Source: Streptomyces bacillaris
GTDB taxonomy: Bacteria > Actinomycetota > Actinomycetes > Streptomycetales > Streptomycetaceae
DNA length: 64,000 bases
Assembly: GCF_003268675.1 (NCBI RefSeq)
Contig: NZ_CP029378.1
Location: forward strand, 6,014,001-6,078,000
Direction of reading: 5' to 3'
Below are positions 33,274 to 42,556 of the stretch, in pieces. Within the stretch, counting starts at the first letter, position 1, and the number at the start of each line of letters is the position of its first letter. The notes under the pieces were generated by a model. It had not been told where the DNA came from. It saw only the letters and a program-made list of their open reading frames with translations, and ran no database searches. The position numbers and the translations under genes are program-made.

Positions 33274-35831
33274 TCAGGCCCCGTCGCCGCCCAGGGCCTC
33301 GATGATGCGGCCCAGCGTCTCCCCGTTCCGTTCGGGGTGGCGGGTGGTGACGGCCCGGGCCTCGTCCAGGAGGCGGGTGCGCGTCCGCTCGTCGGCCTTG
33401 TGGCGGAGGGCGGCCAGGTCGGCCGGGTCGAAGCCGCGCGTCTCGCCCGAGAGGACCAGGGCCATCTGGGCGTGGGTGAGCGAGGAGAGGCGGTCGCCGA
33501 AGACCTGGCCCTCGATGCCTCCGGCGTGCATCAGGGAGGTGCCGTCCCCGGCCTCCAACGCGCGGTCCACATACGTCTGGAGGGTCTCGCGGTCCTCCAC
33601 CAGGCGGTACGCGGCGTCCAGGCCCTCCGTGCGGCCGATGTCGAGCATGGCGACATGGGCCAGGGGGGTGTCCGGGGGCGGTTGTACGGTCAGGAGGCGC
33701 GGGTGCTCCTCCAGGTAGGCCCGCGACTCCGTCCAGTCCGCGCACTCCAGCCACTCCGCCAGCTGCTCCGACAGGATCAGCGGGTCATAGGCGGCGGTCA
33801 CCCCGTGGACCAGCACCGCGTCCCGGAGCGTCGCGTGCCGCTGGGCGCCGTGCGGGTCCAGGATCGCCAGCTCGTCCAGGGCCGCCGCCGCCTCCTCGCT
33901 GCCCAGCACCTCCGCGTTGCCCGACCAGAAGTCGCGCGAGCGGGGCCAGTTGGGCGCGAACATCCAGGCGCTGACCAGGTCCAGGGTCTCCGCCCGCACG
34001 GCGAGCCACTCCGGCGCGGGCGTGAACGTCTCCTCCTCCCACACCGTGCGCACCGCCGCCGGGTCCCCGTACGAGCGCAGCGCCTGCCGGGCCCGTACGG
34101 TCACGGCGTCCGGGCCCCCGGCCCGCTGCCCGTCCTCGTCGAGCCACAGCACCAGCTCCGCCAGCCCGGTCGTGGGCCAGGGGGCGGGGCAGCGCAGCAG
34201 GAAGGCGTTCCGCTCCACGACCAGGCGGCGGCCGACCACCGGATCGGTCTCAGCGAACTCCTTGACGATGCCGTCGAACTCCTCGACCGCCGCCGCATGC
34301 CTGCCCAGACGCCCGAGCGCCCGGGTCAGGTCGTCCAGAGCCGCGATCAGGGGCGTGGCCGAGGCGGGAGAGGGATCCGGCCGGTCCGGCGTCAGCCGGC
34401 GGTTGAGGGTCACCGCCTCCCAGAACGCCTCCACCGCCCCCTCCGCGTCGCCCTCCAGCTCCACATACGTGCCGAGCATCCGAAGGGCCCCGGCCAACTC
34501 CTCCTCCGCCTCTTCCCCATGTGCCCGCAGCAGTGCGACGGCCTCCCGTACCGGGGGCAGGGCACCCACCGGGTCCCCGGTGTCCGCCAGGCACCGGGCC
34601 AGCGTGCGCAGCGCGGCGGCGAGCCCCGGACGGAACGCCTCCGCACTCTCCGCCACCAGCTCGCGGTGGAGCGCCACCGCCTCCTCCGCCACCCGCAGCC
34701 CCGCCGCCGGGTCACCGGCCCGGCCGAGGTGACCGGCCAGGGAGTCCAGCGCCGTGGCCAGCTCCGGGCGGAAGCCGGCCGGTTGCCCGTCGGTGAGCCC
34801 CGGGACCGGCCGCTCGCCGTTGAGCCTCCGGACCGGCCGCCTGCCTGCGAGTGCCCGGGCCGATCGCTCGTCGACGACCCCGGCGGCCGGCTGCTCGCCG
34901 GTGAACCCTGCCGTCGGCCGCCCGTCGGTGAGTCCCCGGACCGGCCCCTCGTTTGTAAGCCCCCGGGCCGGCCGCTCGTCCGCGAGCCCCCGGAACAGGC
35001 TCACGGCCTCCGCCGTCGCCTCGATCGTCCCCGAGGTGTCGCTCACGGCCGCGCGGTGGCCGCCCAGGGTGTGCAGGGCCGTGGCGAGCCGCGGACGGAA
35101 GACCTCCGGCTCGTCCGCGGCCAGGTCCCGGAGGAGCCCCACGGCCTCCTCGGCCCGGGGCACGGCCTCCACCGCCTCGCCGGACCCGGCCAGCTGCCCG
35201 GCGTACCGCAGCAGGTACTCCACGAGTGCCGGTACGGACGCCCCCGGCTGGTCCTCGTCGACCAGCTCCCGCTGGAGCCGTACGGCCTGCTTCGCGAACG
35301 GCGCGGCGGCCGCCGGGTCCCCGGTGGCGGCGATCCGGTCGCCCAGCGCGCTCATGGCCAGGGCCAGCTCCGCCTGGTAGTCGCCCGGGCGCTTCATGCC
35401 CAGCTCGGCGTAGATCCGCGCGGCGTCCTTCGCCGGGGCAGGGCGCCTGCTGTGTCCCCGACAGCGGCGAGCAGCTCCGACCACCGGTGCAGCGCCCCGG
35501 CCAGTTCGGGCAGGAAGCCGCCGGGACCGTCGTCGTCGAGGGAGCCGAGGGACCGGTAGATCACGGCCGCCTCCTCGGCGGGCGCGATGGCCCCCTGTAC
35601 GTCCCCGGCCTCGGCGCGGAGGGCGGAGAGGACGCCCAGGGCGGCCGCCAGAGCGGGCCTGCCGGTGGCGGGGTCCTTCTCGGCGGCGCCGCGTCGGGTC
35701 CGTACCTCTTCCTCCGCCCGCGGCAGATCCCCTCCCGCCGACCCTTTCGCCGTCCCTGCCCGCGCGCCTACGCCCGTGCCGCGCGCCTCGTCCCCCGCGC
35801 TCGTGCCCGTCCCACGGTCCTCGTAACTCAT
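33274..35831 (-). pseudogene. TPR-repeat protein gene, interrupted by a frameshift near 35439
   Basis: Two overlapping frames together encode one TPR-like protein of about 850 residues. The first (ATG 35831) reads TPR units such as GAIAPAEEAAVIYRSLG and GALHRWSELLAAVGDTAGA, then goes out of register. The second frame resumes the pattern at APAKDAARIYAELGMKR and continues to the stop at 33274. One extra G in the GCCCTGCCCCGG context around 35438-35446 would restore it. The middle holds a 9-residue tandem repeat (see 34771-34977). The C-terminal 400 residues are helical with LDIGRTEGLDAAYRLVEDRE. The function is unknown. It could be a real pseudogene or a sequencing deletion. Confidence 0.8.
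34771..34977. repeat. 27-bp (9-codon) minisatellite inside the TPR gene
   Basis: On the minus strand the protein reads ERPARGLTN, EGPVRGLTD, GRPTAGFTG, EQPAAGVVD, ERSARALAG, RRPVRRLNG, ERPVPGLTD, then GQPAGF: seven and a half degenerate 9-residue units. They separate two TPR-like units (ending LFRGLAD and resuming FRPELATALDSLAGH). Neighbouring TPR units join without such an insert, so it looks like a tandem expansion. Confidence 0.8.
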
Positions 35832-35968
35832 GCCCGCCCCACTGTCGTCTCGCCGTTCGTTCCCGGTCAGCCCCGGCTGCGGTGAGTAGCAGCGTAGTTA
35901 CGGGGTGGAGGGGGCGGTGGATGTATGGGGAAGATTCAGCCGGTCCGGGAGAGGAGGCCCGGCAGCGA

Positions 35969-36009
35969 AAAGCCCCGGTATGCCTACACCTGCGGCATAC
36001 CGGGGCTTT
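35969..36009 (-). terminator. Terminator of nadA
   Basis: AAAGCCCCGGTATGCC (35969-35984) pairs perfectly with GGCATACCGGGGCTTT (35994-36009), 16 bp with a 9-nt loop, 22 nt past the nadA stop. Confidence 0.9.
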
Positions 36010-36031
36010 CCTGGTGGATGGAGGCCCGCCG

Positions 36032-37210
36032 TTACGGCAGCGCCAGCATCCGCTCCAGCGCCAGCTTGGCGAACTTCTCCGTCTCGGGGTCGACCTCGAT
36101 CCGGTTGACCAGCTTGCCGTCGGCCAGCGACTCCAGCGTCCAGACCAGGTGCGGCAGGTCGATGCGGTTCATCGTCGAGCAGAAGCAGACCGTCTTGTCG
36201 AGGAAGACGATCTCCTTGTCCTCCGCGGCGAAACGGTTCGCCAGGCGGCGGACCAGGTTCAGCTCCGTACCGATGGCCCACTTCGAGCCGCGCGGGGCCG
36301 CCTCCAGCGCCTTGATGATGTACTCCGTCGAGCCGACGTAGTCCGCCGCCGCCACGACCTCGTGCTTGCACTCCGGGTGCACCAGCACGTTGACCCCGGG
36401 GATCCGGGCCCGGACGTCCTCGACCGACTCGACCGAGAAGCGGCCGTGGACCGAGCAGTGGCCGCGCCACAGGATCATCTTGGCGTCCCGCAGCTGCTCG
36501 GCGGTGAGGCCGCCGTTCGGCTTGTGCGGGTTGTAGACGACGCAGTCCTCCAGGCTCATCCCCATGTCCCGCACCGCCGTGTTGCGGCCCAGGTGCTGGT
36601 CGGGGAGGAAGAGGATCTTCTCGCCCTGCTCGAAGGCCCACTCCAGGGCCCGTTTCGCGTTGGACGAGGTGCAGATCGTGCCGCCGTGGCGGCCGGTGAA
36701 GGCCTTGATGTCGGCGGAGGAGTTCATGTACGAGACGGGCACCACCTGGTCGGCGATCCCGGCGTCCGTCAGCACGTCCCAGCACTCCGCGACCTGCTCG
36801 GCGGTGGCCATGTCGGCCATCGAGCAGCCCGCCGCCAGGTCCGGCAGCACGACCGCCTGGGCGTCCGTGGTCAGGATGTCCGCGGACTCGGCCATGAAGT
36901 GCACACCGCAAAAAACAATGTACTCCGCCTCCGGGCGCGCGGCCGCGTCCCGGGCGAGCTTGAACGAGTCGCCGGTCACGTCCGCGAACTGGATGACCTC
37001 GTCGCGCTGGTAGTGGTGGCCGAGGACGAAGACCCGGTCCCCGAGCCTCTCCTTCGCCGCGCGGGCCCGGGCGACCAGGTCCGGGTCGGAGGGGGAGGGG
37101 AGGTCGCCGGGGCATTCGACGCCTCGCTCGCTCCTCGGGTCGGCCTCGCGACCGAGCAGCAGCAGCGCGAGGGGTGTCGGCTGTACGTCCAGGGGCTGGG
37201 CCGTGGTCAC
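36032..37210 (-). CDS. nadA: Quinolinate synthase
   Basis: A 392-residue 4Fe-4S enzyme that condenses iminoaspartate with dihydroxyacetone phosphate to quinolinate in NAD synthesis. Recognised by FVLGHHYQRDEVIQFADVTGDS, VFCGVHFMAESADIL with the first cluster Cys, LPDQHLGRNTA, ILWRGHCSVHGRF with the second, and DKTVCFCSTMNRIDLPHLVW with the third. GTG 37210 is preferred because AAAGGG lies 9 nt upstream; GTG 37219 would be almost on top of it. Strikingly, nadB and nadC are not next to it. It is divergent from erpA, whose product may deliver iron-sulfur clusters. Confidence 0.96.
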   Translation of the reverse strand: MTTAQPLDVQPTPLALLLLGREADPRSERGVECPGDLPSPSDPDLVARARAAKERLGDRVFVLGHHYQRDEVIQFADVTGDSFKLARDAAARPEAEYIVFCGVHFMAESADILTTDAQAVVLPDLAAGCSMADMATAEQVAECWDVLTDAGIADQVVPVSYMNSSADIKAFTGRHGGTICTSSNAKRALEWAFEQGEKILFLPDQHLGRNTAVRDMGMSLEDCVVYNPHKPNGGLTAEQLRDAKMILWRGHCSVHGRFSVESVEDVRARIPGVNVLVHPECKHEVVAAADYVGSTEYIIKALEAAPRGSKWAIGTELNLVRRLANRFAAEDKEIVFLDKTVCFCSTMNRIDLPHLVWTLESLADGKLVNRIEVDPETEKFAKLALERMLALP

Positions 37211-37276
37211 GTCACGCACCCTTTCTTCTCTGCGTTCTGCTCTGCGGCTTGGGTGAACGCGCCTTTTCGTCTATTT

Positions 37277-37328
37277 GACGCTATCTATCATAGCTCCTTC
37301 GTGTCACTTTGACGATGCCGATAGCGTC
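37277..37328. promoter_or_regulatory. Divergent nadA/erpA control region with long inverted repeat
   Basis: GACGCTATC (37277-37285) and GATAGCGTC (37320-37328) form a perfect 9-bp inverted repeat, 34 bp apart. Between them, TATGAT on the minus strand (37292-37287) is a good -10 box for nadA, with TSS expected near 37280. The repeat brackets the nadA promoter. This suggests a looping or dimer-of-dimers operator, but no regulator is assigned. Confidence 0.5.
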
Positions 37329-37462
37329 GATGTGACGCATCCCCCGGGCGAGCGGGTGTGCGAGCATGAAAAGGAACAGACACGCGCTTGGCCCGGAATG
37401 AATCCGTGGCTGAGACGGTTGAACCGTCGGCAAGCAGTCCGTACAACCCGGGAGAGAAGCAG

Positions 37463-37819
37463 ATGTCCGTATCGGACGAGACCACCACCGTGAGCGACGG
37501 CATCCTCCTGTCCGACGCCGCCGCAGCCAAGGTCAAGGCCCTGCTGGAGCAGGAAGGCCGCGAGGACCTGGCGCTGCGCGTCGCCGTCCAGCCCGGCGGT
37601 TGCTCGGGCCTGCGCTACCAGCTCTTCTTCGACGAGCGCTCGCTCGACGGGGACGTCGTCAAGGACTTCGACGGCGTCAAGGTCGTCACCGACCGGATGA
37701 GCGCCCCGTATCTGGGCGGCGCCTCCATCGACTTCGTCGACACCATCGAGAAGCAGGGCTTCACGATCGACAACCCGAACGCCACCGGCTCCTGCGCCTG
37801 CGGCGACTCGTTCAGCTAA
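37463..37819 (+). CDS. erpA: HesB/IscA-family iron-sulfur cluster insertion protein
   Basis: A 118-residue A-type carrier that receives and passes on Fe-S clusters. The three conserved cysteines are in QPGGCSGLRYQLFF and TGSCACGDSFS at the C-terminus. MSVSDETTTVSDG forms a short acidic lead-in, then ILLSDAAAAKVKALLEQEGR. ATG 37463 has GGGAGAG about 8 nt upstream. It is divergent from nadA, an Fe-S enzyme, and is closed by a strong terminator shared with the next gene. Confidence 0.95.
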   Translation: MSVSDETTTVSDGILLSDAAAAKVKALLEQEGREDLALRVAVQPGGCSGLRYQLFFDERSLDGDVVKDFDGVKVVTDRMSAPYLGGASIDFVDTIEKQGFTIDNPNATGSCACGDSFS

Positions 37820-37840
37820 ACGCTGCGAGAGCGCGTACGA

Positions 37841-37886
37841 CGTACGAGGGCGGCCCCGGATCCACTCCCGGGGCCGCCCTCGTACG
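37841..37886. terminator. Strong bidirectional terminator
   Basis: CGTACGAGGGCGGCCCCGG (37841-37859) pairs perfectly with CCGGGGCCGCCCTCGTACG (37868-37886), 19 bp with an 8-nt loop, between convergent genes. Confidence 0.93.
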
Positions 37887-37907
37887 TTCTGTGCCTTCAC
37901 TCCACGC

Positions 37908-39344
37908 TCAGCTGCGCGGCACCGTCGCCCCGCTCTCCGCGTCGATCACCGTACGGTCGCCCAACGGCTTCTCCAGCGTCACCGTCCGCTTCAGCTCCTT
38001 GGCGATCATGATGCAGGCGCCGTCCTTCTGCGGCTTCTCCGTGATGGTGATCCGCACCTGACCCGGGCTCTCCTCGGCGCTCGCCGTGTAGCTGGAGCAG
38101 ACCCCGCCCCAGAAGGTCACCTCCAGCGTCCGGCCGTCGGCCGCGTACGAGGTCGCCTTACGGTCGCCCGACGGCGTCGGCGTGGCCGGCTTCTCGACGT
38201 ACTCCGGCGCCACCGCGATCTGCGTCACCGTGCTCTCCGGCCCGCCCGACCCCTGCCGGACCTGGAACAGCCACGACGGTACGAGGGTCTGCCGGCCCTC
38301 CACATAGCTCAGGGCCAGCCCGAACACCGCGCCCTCGACCGTGTGCTGCACCGGGGCCCGCTTGCCGTTCGACGGCACGCACTGCGGGTCGCCCGGCTTC
38401 GGCTCGCCCTCCAGCGGTACGGGGGTGGCGCAGCCGCCGATGTCCCGGCTCGCGTCCCCCTTGGCCCGGCCCGCCTCGTTGAGCTGGTTCAGCGCCGCCT
38501 CGGCCCCGATCACGGGGTAGGTGGCCCCCTTCTCCAGGGCCTTCAGCTGGCCGCTGCCCCCGGCCACCGTGCCGTCCGGGCCGATCTGCACTCCGGTCGT
38601 CCAGCCGTAGGTGGGCAGCCCGTCCACCTTCGGCTCCGCGTTCACCACGCGTACGTCACCCATGAGCTGGGCCGCGTTCAGCGCCGCGTCCTCCTGGCCG
38701 ACGGCCTTCAGCACAGGCGCGGCGGCGGCCTTCGCGGCCTGCTCGCTCACCGGCTTCCCGTCCGCCTCCGGCGGGCTCTGGTTGGCGCACGTCTTCCCCG
38801 GCTCGCACGGCTCCACGGGCGTGGTGCGAGCGAACGTCCAGGTGCCCGGGGCCTGCTTGGTGACCTTCAGGAGCGCGCCGGGCCCGTCCTCGTCACCGAC
38901 CACCCAGGAGGCGTCCACGGTCCGCGGGGTCCCCGGGATGCCGAGCGCCTTCGCCAGCCGGGCGACCTCCGCTGGGGCGACCGTGCCCGTGGCGCGGTGC
39001 ACCGCCGCCTTGTCCGGGCCGTCGGGGAGCTTGCCCTCCGCCCGGTAGACGACCGGCGGGCCGTTCGGGTCCGGTTCGCCCGGGGCGATGCCCGGGGGAG
39101 GCGTGTCCGGGTCACCGGGGGTGGCCGGGGCGGCCTCGGCGGCGTCCAGCGCCAGCACGGGGGCCGCGTCACGGGAGGCGTTCCCGCCGCCGTCCGCCGC
39201 GCCGCCGTCACCGGAGGCGGTGGTGGCCCAGTAGGCCCCACCGCCCCCGGCCAGCAGCACCGCTGCCGCCACCGAGGCCACCGCGAGCGGCGTACGCCGC
39301 CGCCGGGGGCCGGTCACGTCGTTGTCGGGTCGCTCGGTGCTCAC
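37908..39344 (-). CDS. Membrane-anchored extracytoplasmic protein of unknown function
   Basis: A 478-residue protein. The cytosolic N-terminus is basic (TGPRRRRTPLAVASVAAAVLL), leading to one membrane segment at about 20-40. A long extracytoplasmic part rich in Pro, Gly and Asp follows, then folded-looking sequence with YGWTTGVQIGPDGTV and LSYVEGRQTLVPSWLFQV. Paired cysteines (CEPGKTC, GGVCSSY, GACIMI) suggest disulfides. I do not recognise a characterised family. In other Streptomyces such proteins lie beside erpA and the PfkB kinase. GTG 39344 has GAAGGAG 7 nt upstream. Confidence 0.85.
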   Translation of the reverse strand: MSTERPDNDVTGPRRRRTPLAVASVAAAVLLAGGGGAYWATTASGDGGAADGGGNASRDAAPVLALDAAEAAPATPGDPDTPPPGIAPGEPDPNGPPVVYRAEGKLPDGPDKAAVHRATGTVAPAEVARLAKALGIPGTPRTVDASWVVGDEDGPGALLKVTKQAPGTWTFARTTPVEPCEPGKTCANQSPPEADGKPVSEQAAKAAAAPVLKAVGQEDAALNAAQLMGDVRVVNAEPKVDGLPTYGWTTGVQIGPDGTVAGGSGQLKALEKGATYPVIGAEAALNQLNEAGRAKGDASRDIGGCATPVPLEGEPKPGDPQCVPSNGKRAPVQHTVEGAVFGLALSYVEGRQTLVPSWLFQVRQGSGGPESTVTQIAVAPEYVEKPATPTPSGDRKATSYAADGRTLEVTFWGGVCSSYTASAEESPGQVRITITEKPQKDGACIMIAKELKRTVTLEKPLGDRTVIDAESGATVPRS

Positions 39345-39604
39345 CGGATCGCTCCTTCGACTGCGTTGCCGTCGCGTTCACTACCGCGTGCCCCCGGACG
39401 GGGACACCGGTGGGACGGAACGGAGGAGCGAGCGGTTCCCCGGTGCTCCCCGCACACCGGCGAACGGGGCGCGTTCCCCGTACGGTTCAGGCCGAAGATG
39501 CGAGGAAACACGCCGAAGACGCACCGGTACGGGCCGGGGCGGGCCGGAGCGAGCCGGGGCGAGCCGGAACGCCTCAGCAGGCCCGGCCATCGAACCGAGG
39601 GTCT

Positions 39605-39627
39605 GGATCCGGCCAGGGGCCGGATCC
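39605..39627 (-). terminator. Hairpin after the 65-residue gene
   Basis: GGATCCGGCC and GGCCGGATCC pair perfectly around an AGG loop, 16 nt past the stop at 39643. The rest of 39345-39642 shows no gene. Confidence 0.6.
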
Positions 39628-39642
39628 CGGATCAGGCCCGGC

Positions 39643-39840
39643 TCACTCCCCGTACTCCGACATCGCGTCCACCAGCCGCGCCGACGCGGGCGGCACCGTG
39701 ACCCCGTGGATCAGCGACGGCTTGACCGGGGTGACCACGGTCTTCTTGGGCGTGGTCCAGTGCGGGGCCATGCGCGCGCAGTCCCCGCGCAGCTCGGCCA
39801 GGCTCACTTCGGACTCCCGCGTTGCGGTGTGCTTCGACAT
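39643..39840 (-). CDS. Small hypothetical protein
   Basis: A 65-residue protein starting MSKHTATRESEVSLAELRGD, with a Lys/Thr-rich KKTVVTPVKP middle. There is no signal peptide or membrane segment and no family I recognise. ATG 39840 has no ribosome-binding site, but TACGGT ends 8 nt before it, so translation from a leaderless mRNA is plausible. The hairpin just after the stop supports a real gene. Confidence 0.6.
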   Translation of the reverse strand: MSKHTATRESEVSLAELRGDCARMAPHWTTPKKTVVTPVKPSLIHGVTVPPASARLVDAMSEYGE

Positions 39841-39996
39841 ATCCGCACCGTAACCACGGTCACGCTCAGGTAGAAAGCCCTACTATCGGGTAGTTTTCCC
39901 TTTTCCCGGCCGGAGGGGTCACCCGGTAGCGTGAACTGTCACGCCGTCCCGGAGGGCGCACCTCGGCCCTTCGCCTTCCGCAGGAGAAGCCTCCCC

Positions 39997-40971
39997 GTGC
40001 GTATCGCAGTCACCGGCTCCATCGCCACCGACCACCTCATGACCTTCCCCGGCCGCTTCGCCGACCAGCTGGTCGCGGATCAGCTGCACACGGTCTCCCT
40101 CTCCTTCCTGGTCGACAACCTCGATGTGCGCCGGGGCGGTGTCGCCGCCAACATCTGCTTCGGCATGGGGCTGCTCGGCACGGAGCCGATCCTCGTGGGC
40201 GCCGCGGGCTCCGACTTCGACGAGTACCGCGCCTGGCTCGACCGGCACGGCGTGGAGACCGGCTCGGTCCGGATCTCCGAGGTCCTGCACACCGCCCGCT
40301 TCGTCTGCACCACCGACGCCGACCACAACCAGATCGGCTCCTTCTACACGGGCGCGATGAGCGAGGCCCGGCTGATCGAGCTGAAGAGCGTCGCGGACCG
40401 GGTCGGCGGCCTGGACCTCGTCTCGATCGGCGCGGACGACCCGGAGGCGATGCTCCGCCACACCGAGGAGTGCCGCTCGCGGAACATCCCGTTCGCCGCC
40501 GACTTCTCCCAGCAGATCGCGCGCATGGACGGCGAGGAGATCCGCATCCTGCTGGACGGCGCCACGTACCTCTTCTCCAACGAGTACGAGAAGGGGCTCA
40601 TCGAGTCCAAGACCGGCTGGAGCGACGAGGAGATCCTCGCCAAGGTGGGCCACCGGGTCACCACGCTCGGCTCCCGCGGTGTCCGGATCGAGAAGGCCGG
40701 CGAGCCGGTCATCGAGGTCGGCTGCCCGGAGGAGGAGACCAAGGCCGACCCGACCGGCGTCGGCGACGCCTTCCGGGCCGGGTTCCTCTCCGGTCTCGCC
40801 TGGGGCGTCGGCCTGGAGCGCGCCGCCCAGGTCGGCTGCATGCTCGCCACGCTGGTCATCGAGACGGTCGGCACCCAGGAGTACACCCTGCGCCGCACCC
40901 ACTTCATGGACCGCTTCACCAAGGCGTACGGCCACGAGGCCGCCGCCGAGGTCCAGCAGCACCTCGTCTAG
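39997..40971 (+). CDS. PfkB-family carbohydrate/nucleoside kinase (adenosine kinase-like)
   Basis: A 324-residue ribokinase-superfamily enzyme. It begins VRIAVTGSIATDHLMTFPG. The substrate-binding region LDVRRGGVAANICFGMGLLG follows, then the family's second signature ADPTGVGDAFRAGFLSGLAWG with the catalytic Asp and anion-hole GVGD. From memory, the mycobacterial gene in this position (between ctaC and erpA homologues) is the adenosine kinase AdoK, so nucleoside kinase activity is a good guess but not shown here. GTG 39997 has CAGGAG about 8 nt upstream. The stop lies 11 bp from the convergent gene's stop. Confidence 0.9.
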   Translation: MRIAVTGSIATDHLMTFPGRFADQLVADQLHTVSLSFLVDNLDVRRGGVAANICFGMGLLGTEPILVGAAGSDFDEYRAWLDRHGVETGSVRISEVLHTARFVCTTDADHNQIGSFYTGAMSEARLIELKSVADRVGGLDLVSIGADDPEAMLRHTEECRSRNIPFAADFSQQIARMDGEEIRILLDGATYLFSNEYEKGLIESKTGWSDEEILAKVGHRVTTLGSRGVRIEKAGEPVIEVGCPEEETKADPTGVGDAFRAGFLSGLAWGVGLERAAQVGCMLATLVIETVGTQEYTLRRTHFMDRFTKAYGHEAAAEVQQHLV

Positions 40972-40982
40972 TCCTCCAGTCG

Positions 40983-42364
40983 TCAGGAGAGCCGGCGGAC
41001 CACATAGGCCGAGCCCCGGTCCGCCGGCTCCTCGCCCACGTACTCCTGCTCCCGCATCTCGCACCAGGCGGGGATGTCCAGCCGGGCCGCCTCGTCGTCC
41101 GCGAGGACCGTCACCGTGGCGCCCACCGGTACCTCCCCGATCACCTTTGCGAGTTCGATCACCGGGATCGGGCAGCGGCGGCCCAGCGCGTCGACCACCA
41201 GGGACCGGGCCGGAGCGGGGGAGGGCGGCGCCGACACGGGGGCGCCGAGCCGTTCCCGTACCTCCGCGACCACCCCGGGCACCACCTCCAGGAAGCGGTC
41301 CACGTCCGCCTCCGCCGTGCCGAGCGGCAGCGAGACCCGGACGTTCCCCTCCGACAGCACCCCCATCGCCTTGAGCACATGGCTCGGCTCCAGCGTGCTG
41401 CTCGTACAGGACGAACCGGACGATACGGAGAACCCGTGCCGGTCCAGCTCATGGAGAAGGGTCTCTCCATCGACATAGAGACAGGAGAAGGTGACCAGGT
41501 GCGGGAGCCGCCGCTCCGGATCGCCCACCACCTCCACATCGCCCACCCGCTCGGCCACCACGGTCCGGATCCGGTCCACCAGCGCCCGCAGCCGCACCGC
41601 CTCGGCCGCCGCCTCGTCCCGTACCGCGCGGAGCGAGGCCGCCGCCGCCACGATCGCGGGCAGGTTCTCGAACCCCGGCGCCCGCCCCGACTCCCGCTCC
41701 CCGGCCGGGCCCTGCGGCGCGAACCGCACTCCCTTCCGTACCGCCAGCAGCCCCACCCCGGCCGGGCCGCCCCACTTGTGCGCGCTCGCCGTCAGCAGCG
41801 ACCAGCCGCCCGCCACCGGACCCCACCCCAGCGACTGGGCGGCGTCCACCAGCAGCGGCACCCCGGCCTCGGCGCAGAGCGCGGCCACCTCCGCCACCGG
41901 CTGCTCGGTCCCCACCTCATGGTTGGCCGACTGGAGGCAGGCCAGCGCGGTGCCGTCCCGCAGCGCCCCGGCGTACGCCCCCGGGTCCACCGCCCCGACC
42001 GCCCCACCGGCACCTGGGTCACCGTCCCGCCCGCCGCCTCGTGCGCCGCCGCCGCATGGAGTACGGAGGAGTGCTCGACGGCCGAGAGGGCCAGATGGCG
42101 GCCGACACGCCGACGCCCCGAAAGAGCACCGGCCACTCCGGCGTGGACGGCGGTGGTCCCCGAAGAGGTGAAGACCAGCTCGTCCGGACGGCAGCCGACC
42201 GCGTCCGCCGCGGCCTCCCGGGCGGCGTCCAGCAGCAGCCGGGCCCGCCGCCCCTCGCGGTAGAGCCGGGCGGGGTCGGCCCACCCCTCGTCCAGCGCGG
42301 CAAGCAGCGCCTGACGTGCGACGGGGTGCAGGGGGGCGGCGGAGGCGGCGTCGAAGTAGGGCAC
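40983..42364 (-). pseudogene. Cysteine desulfurase fused to a TusA-like domain; frameshifted near 41994
   Basis: The first frame (GTG 42364, PYFDAASAAPLHPVARQALL) encodes the N-terminal part of a class V aminotransferase fold up to GGTVTQVPVGRSG, then shifts. The other frame resumes AVDPGAYAGALRDGTALACL and continues with the PLP lysine (LTASAHKWGGPAG), the catalytic Cys loop (SSGSSCTSSTLEPSHVL) and an added C-terminal TusA/SirA domain with its sulfur-carrier Cys (LGRRCPIPVIELAKV). One added G in the run at 41993-41996 would restore a 460-residue fusion. The fused form would make and hand on persulfide sulfur. TAGCGT 6 nt before the start suggests leaderless mRNA. It could be a true pseudogene or an indel error. 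Confidence 0.85.
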
Positions 42365-42527
42365 ACCGCCACGCTAGCCCGCACCGCCTGTCACCTCGGC
42401 GCCCGGCTGCCCGGCCGCCCGTCCTAGGGGGTGTCAGATGACGGCCGGAGGCCCGGATTCCATCCCTTCGGGGAGTCGGGCGGCGCGTTGGGCACCCTCC
42501 CCGCGCGACCCCAAATAGCGTCCAGTA

Positions 42528-42556
42528 GGGTTTGGTCCGCATAAACATCCAAACCC
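42528..42556. promoter_or_regulatory. Inverted repeat upstream of ctaC
   Basis: GGGTTTGG (42528-42535) and CCAAACCC (42549-42556) form a perfect 8-bp inverted repeat with 13 bp between, about 80 bp before the ctaC start. It is a candidate operator or a leader hairpin. Confidence 0.45.

Noticed and set aside
39345..39642. A gene in the gap between the membrane-anchored protein and the 65-residue gene
   Set aside because: Frames there are Arg/Pro/Gly-rich without start signals. Only a hairpin is supportable.
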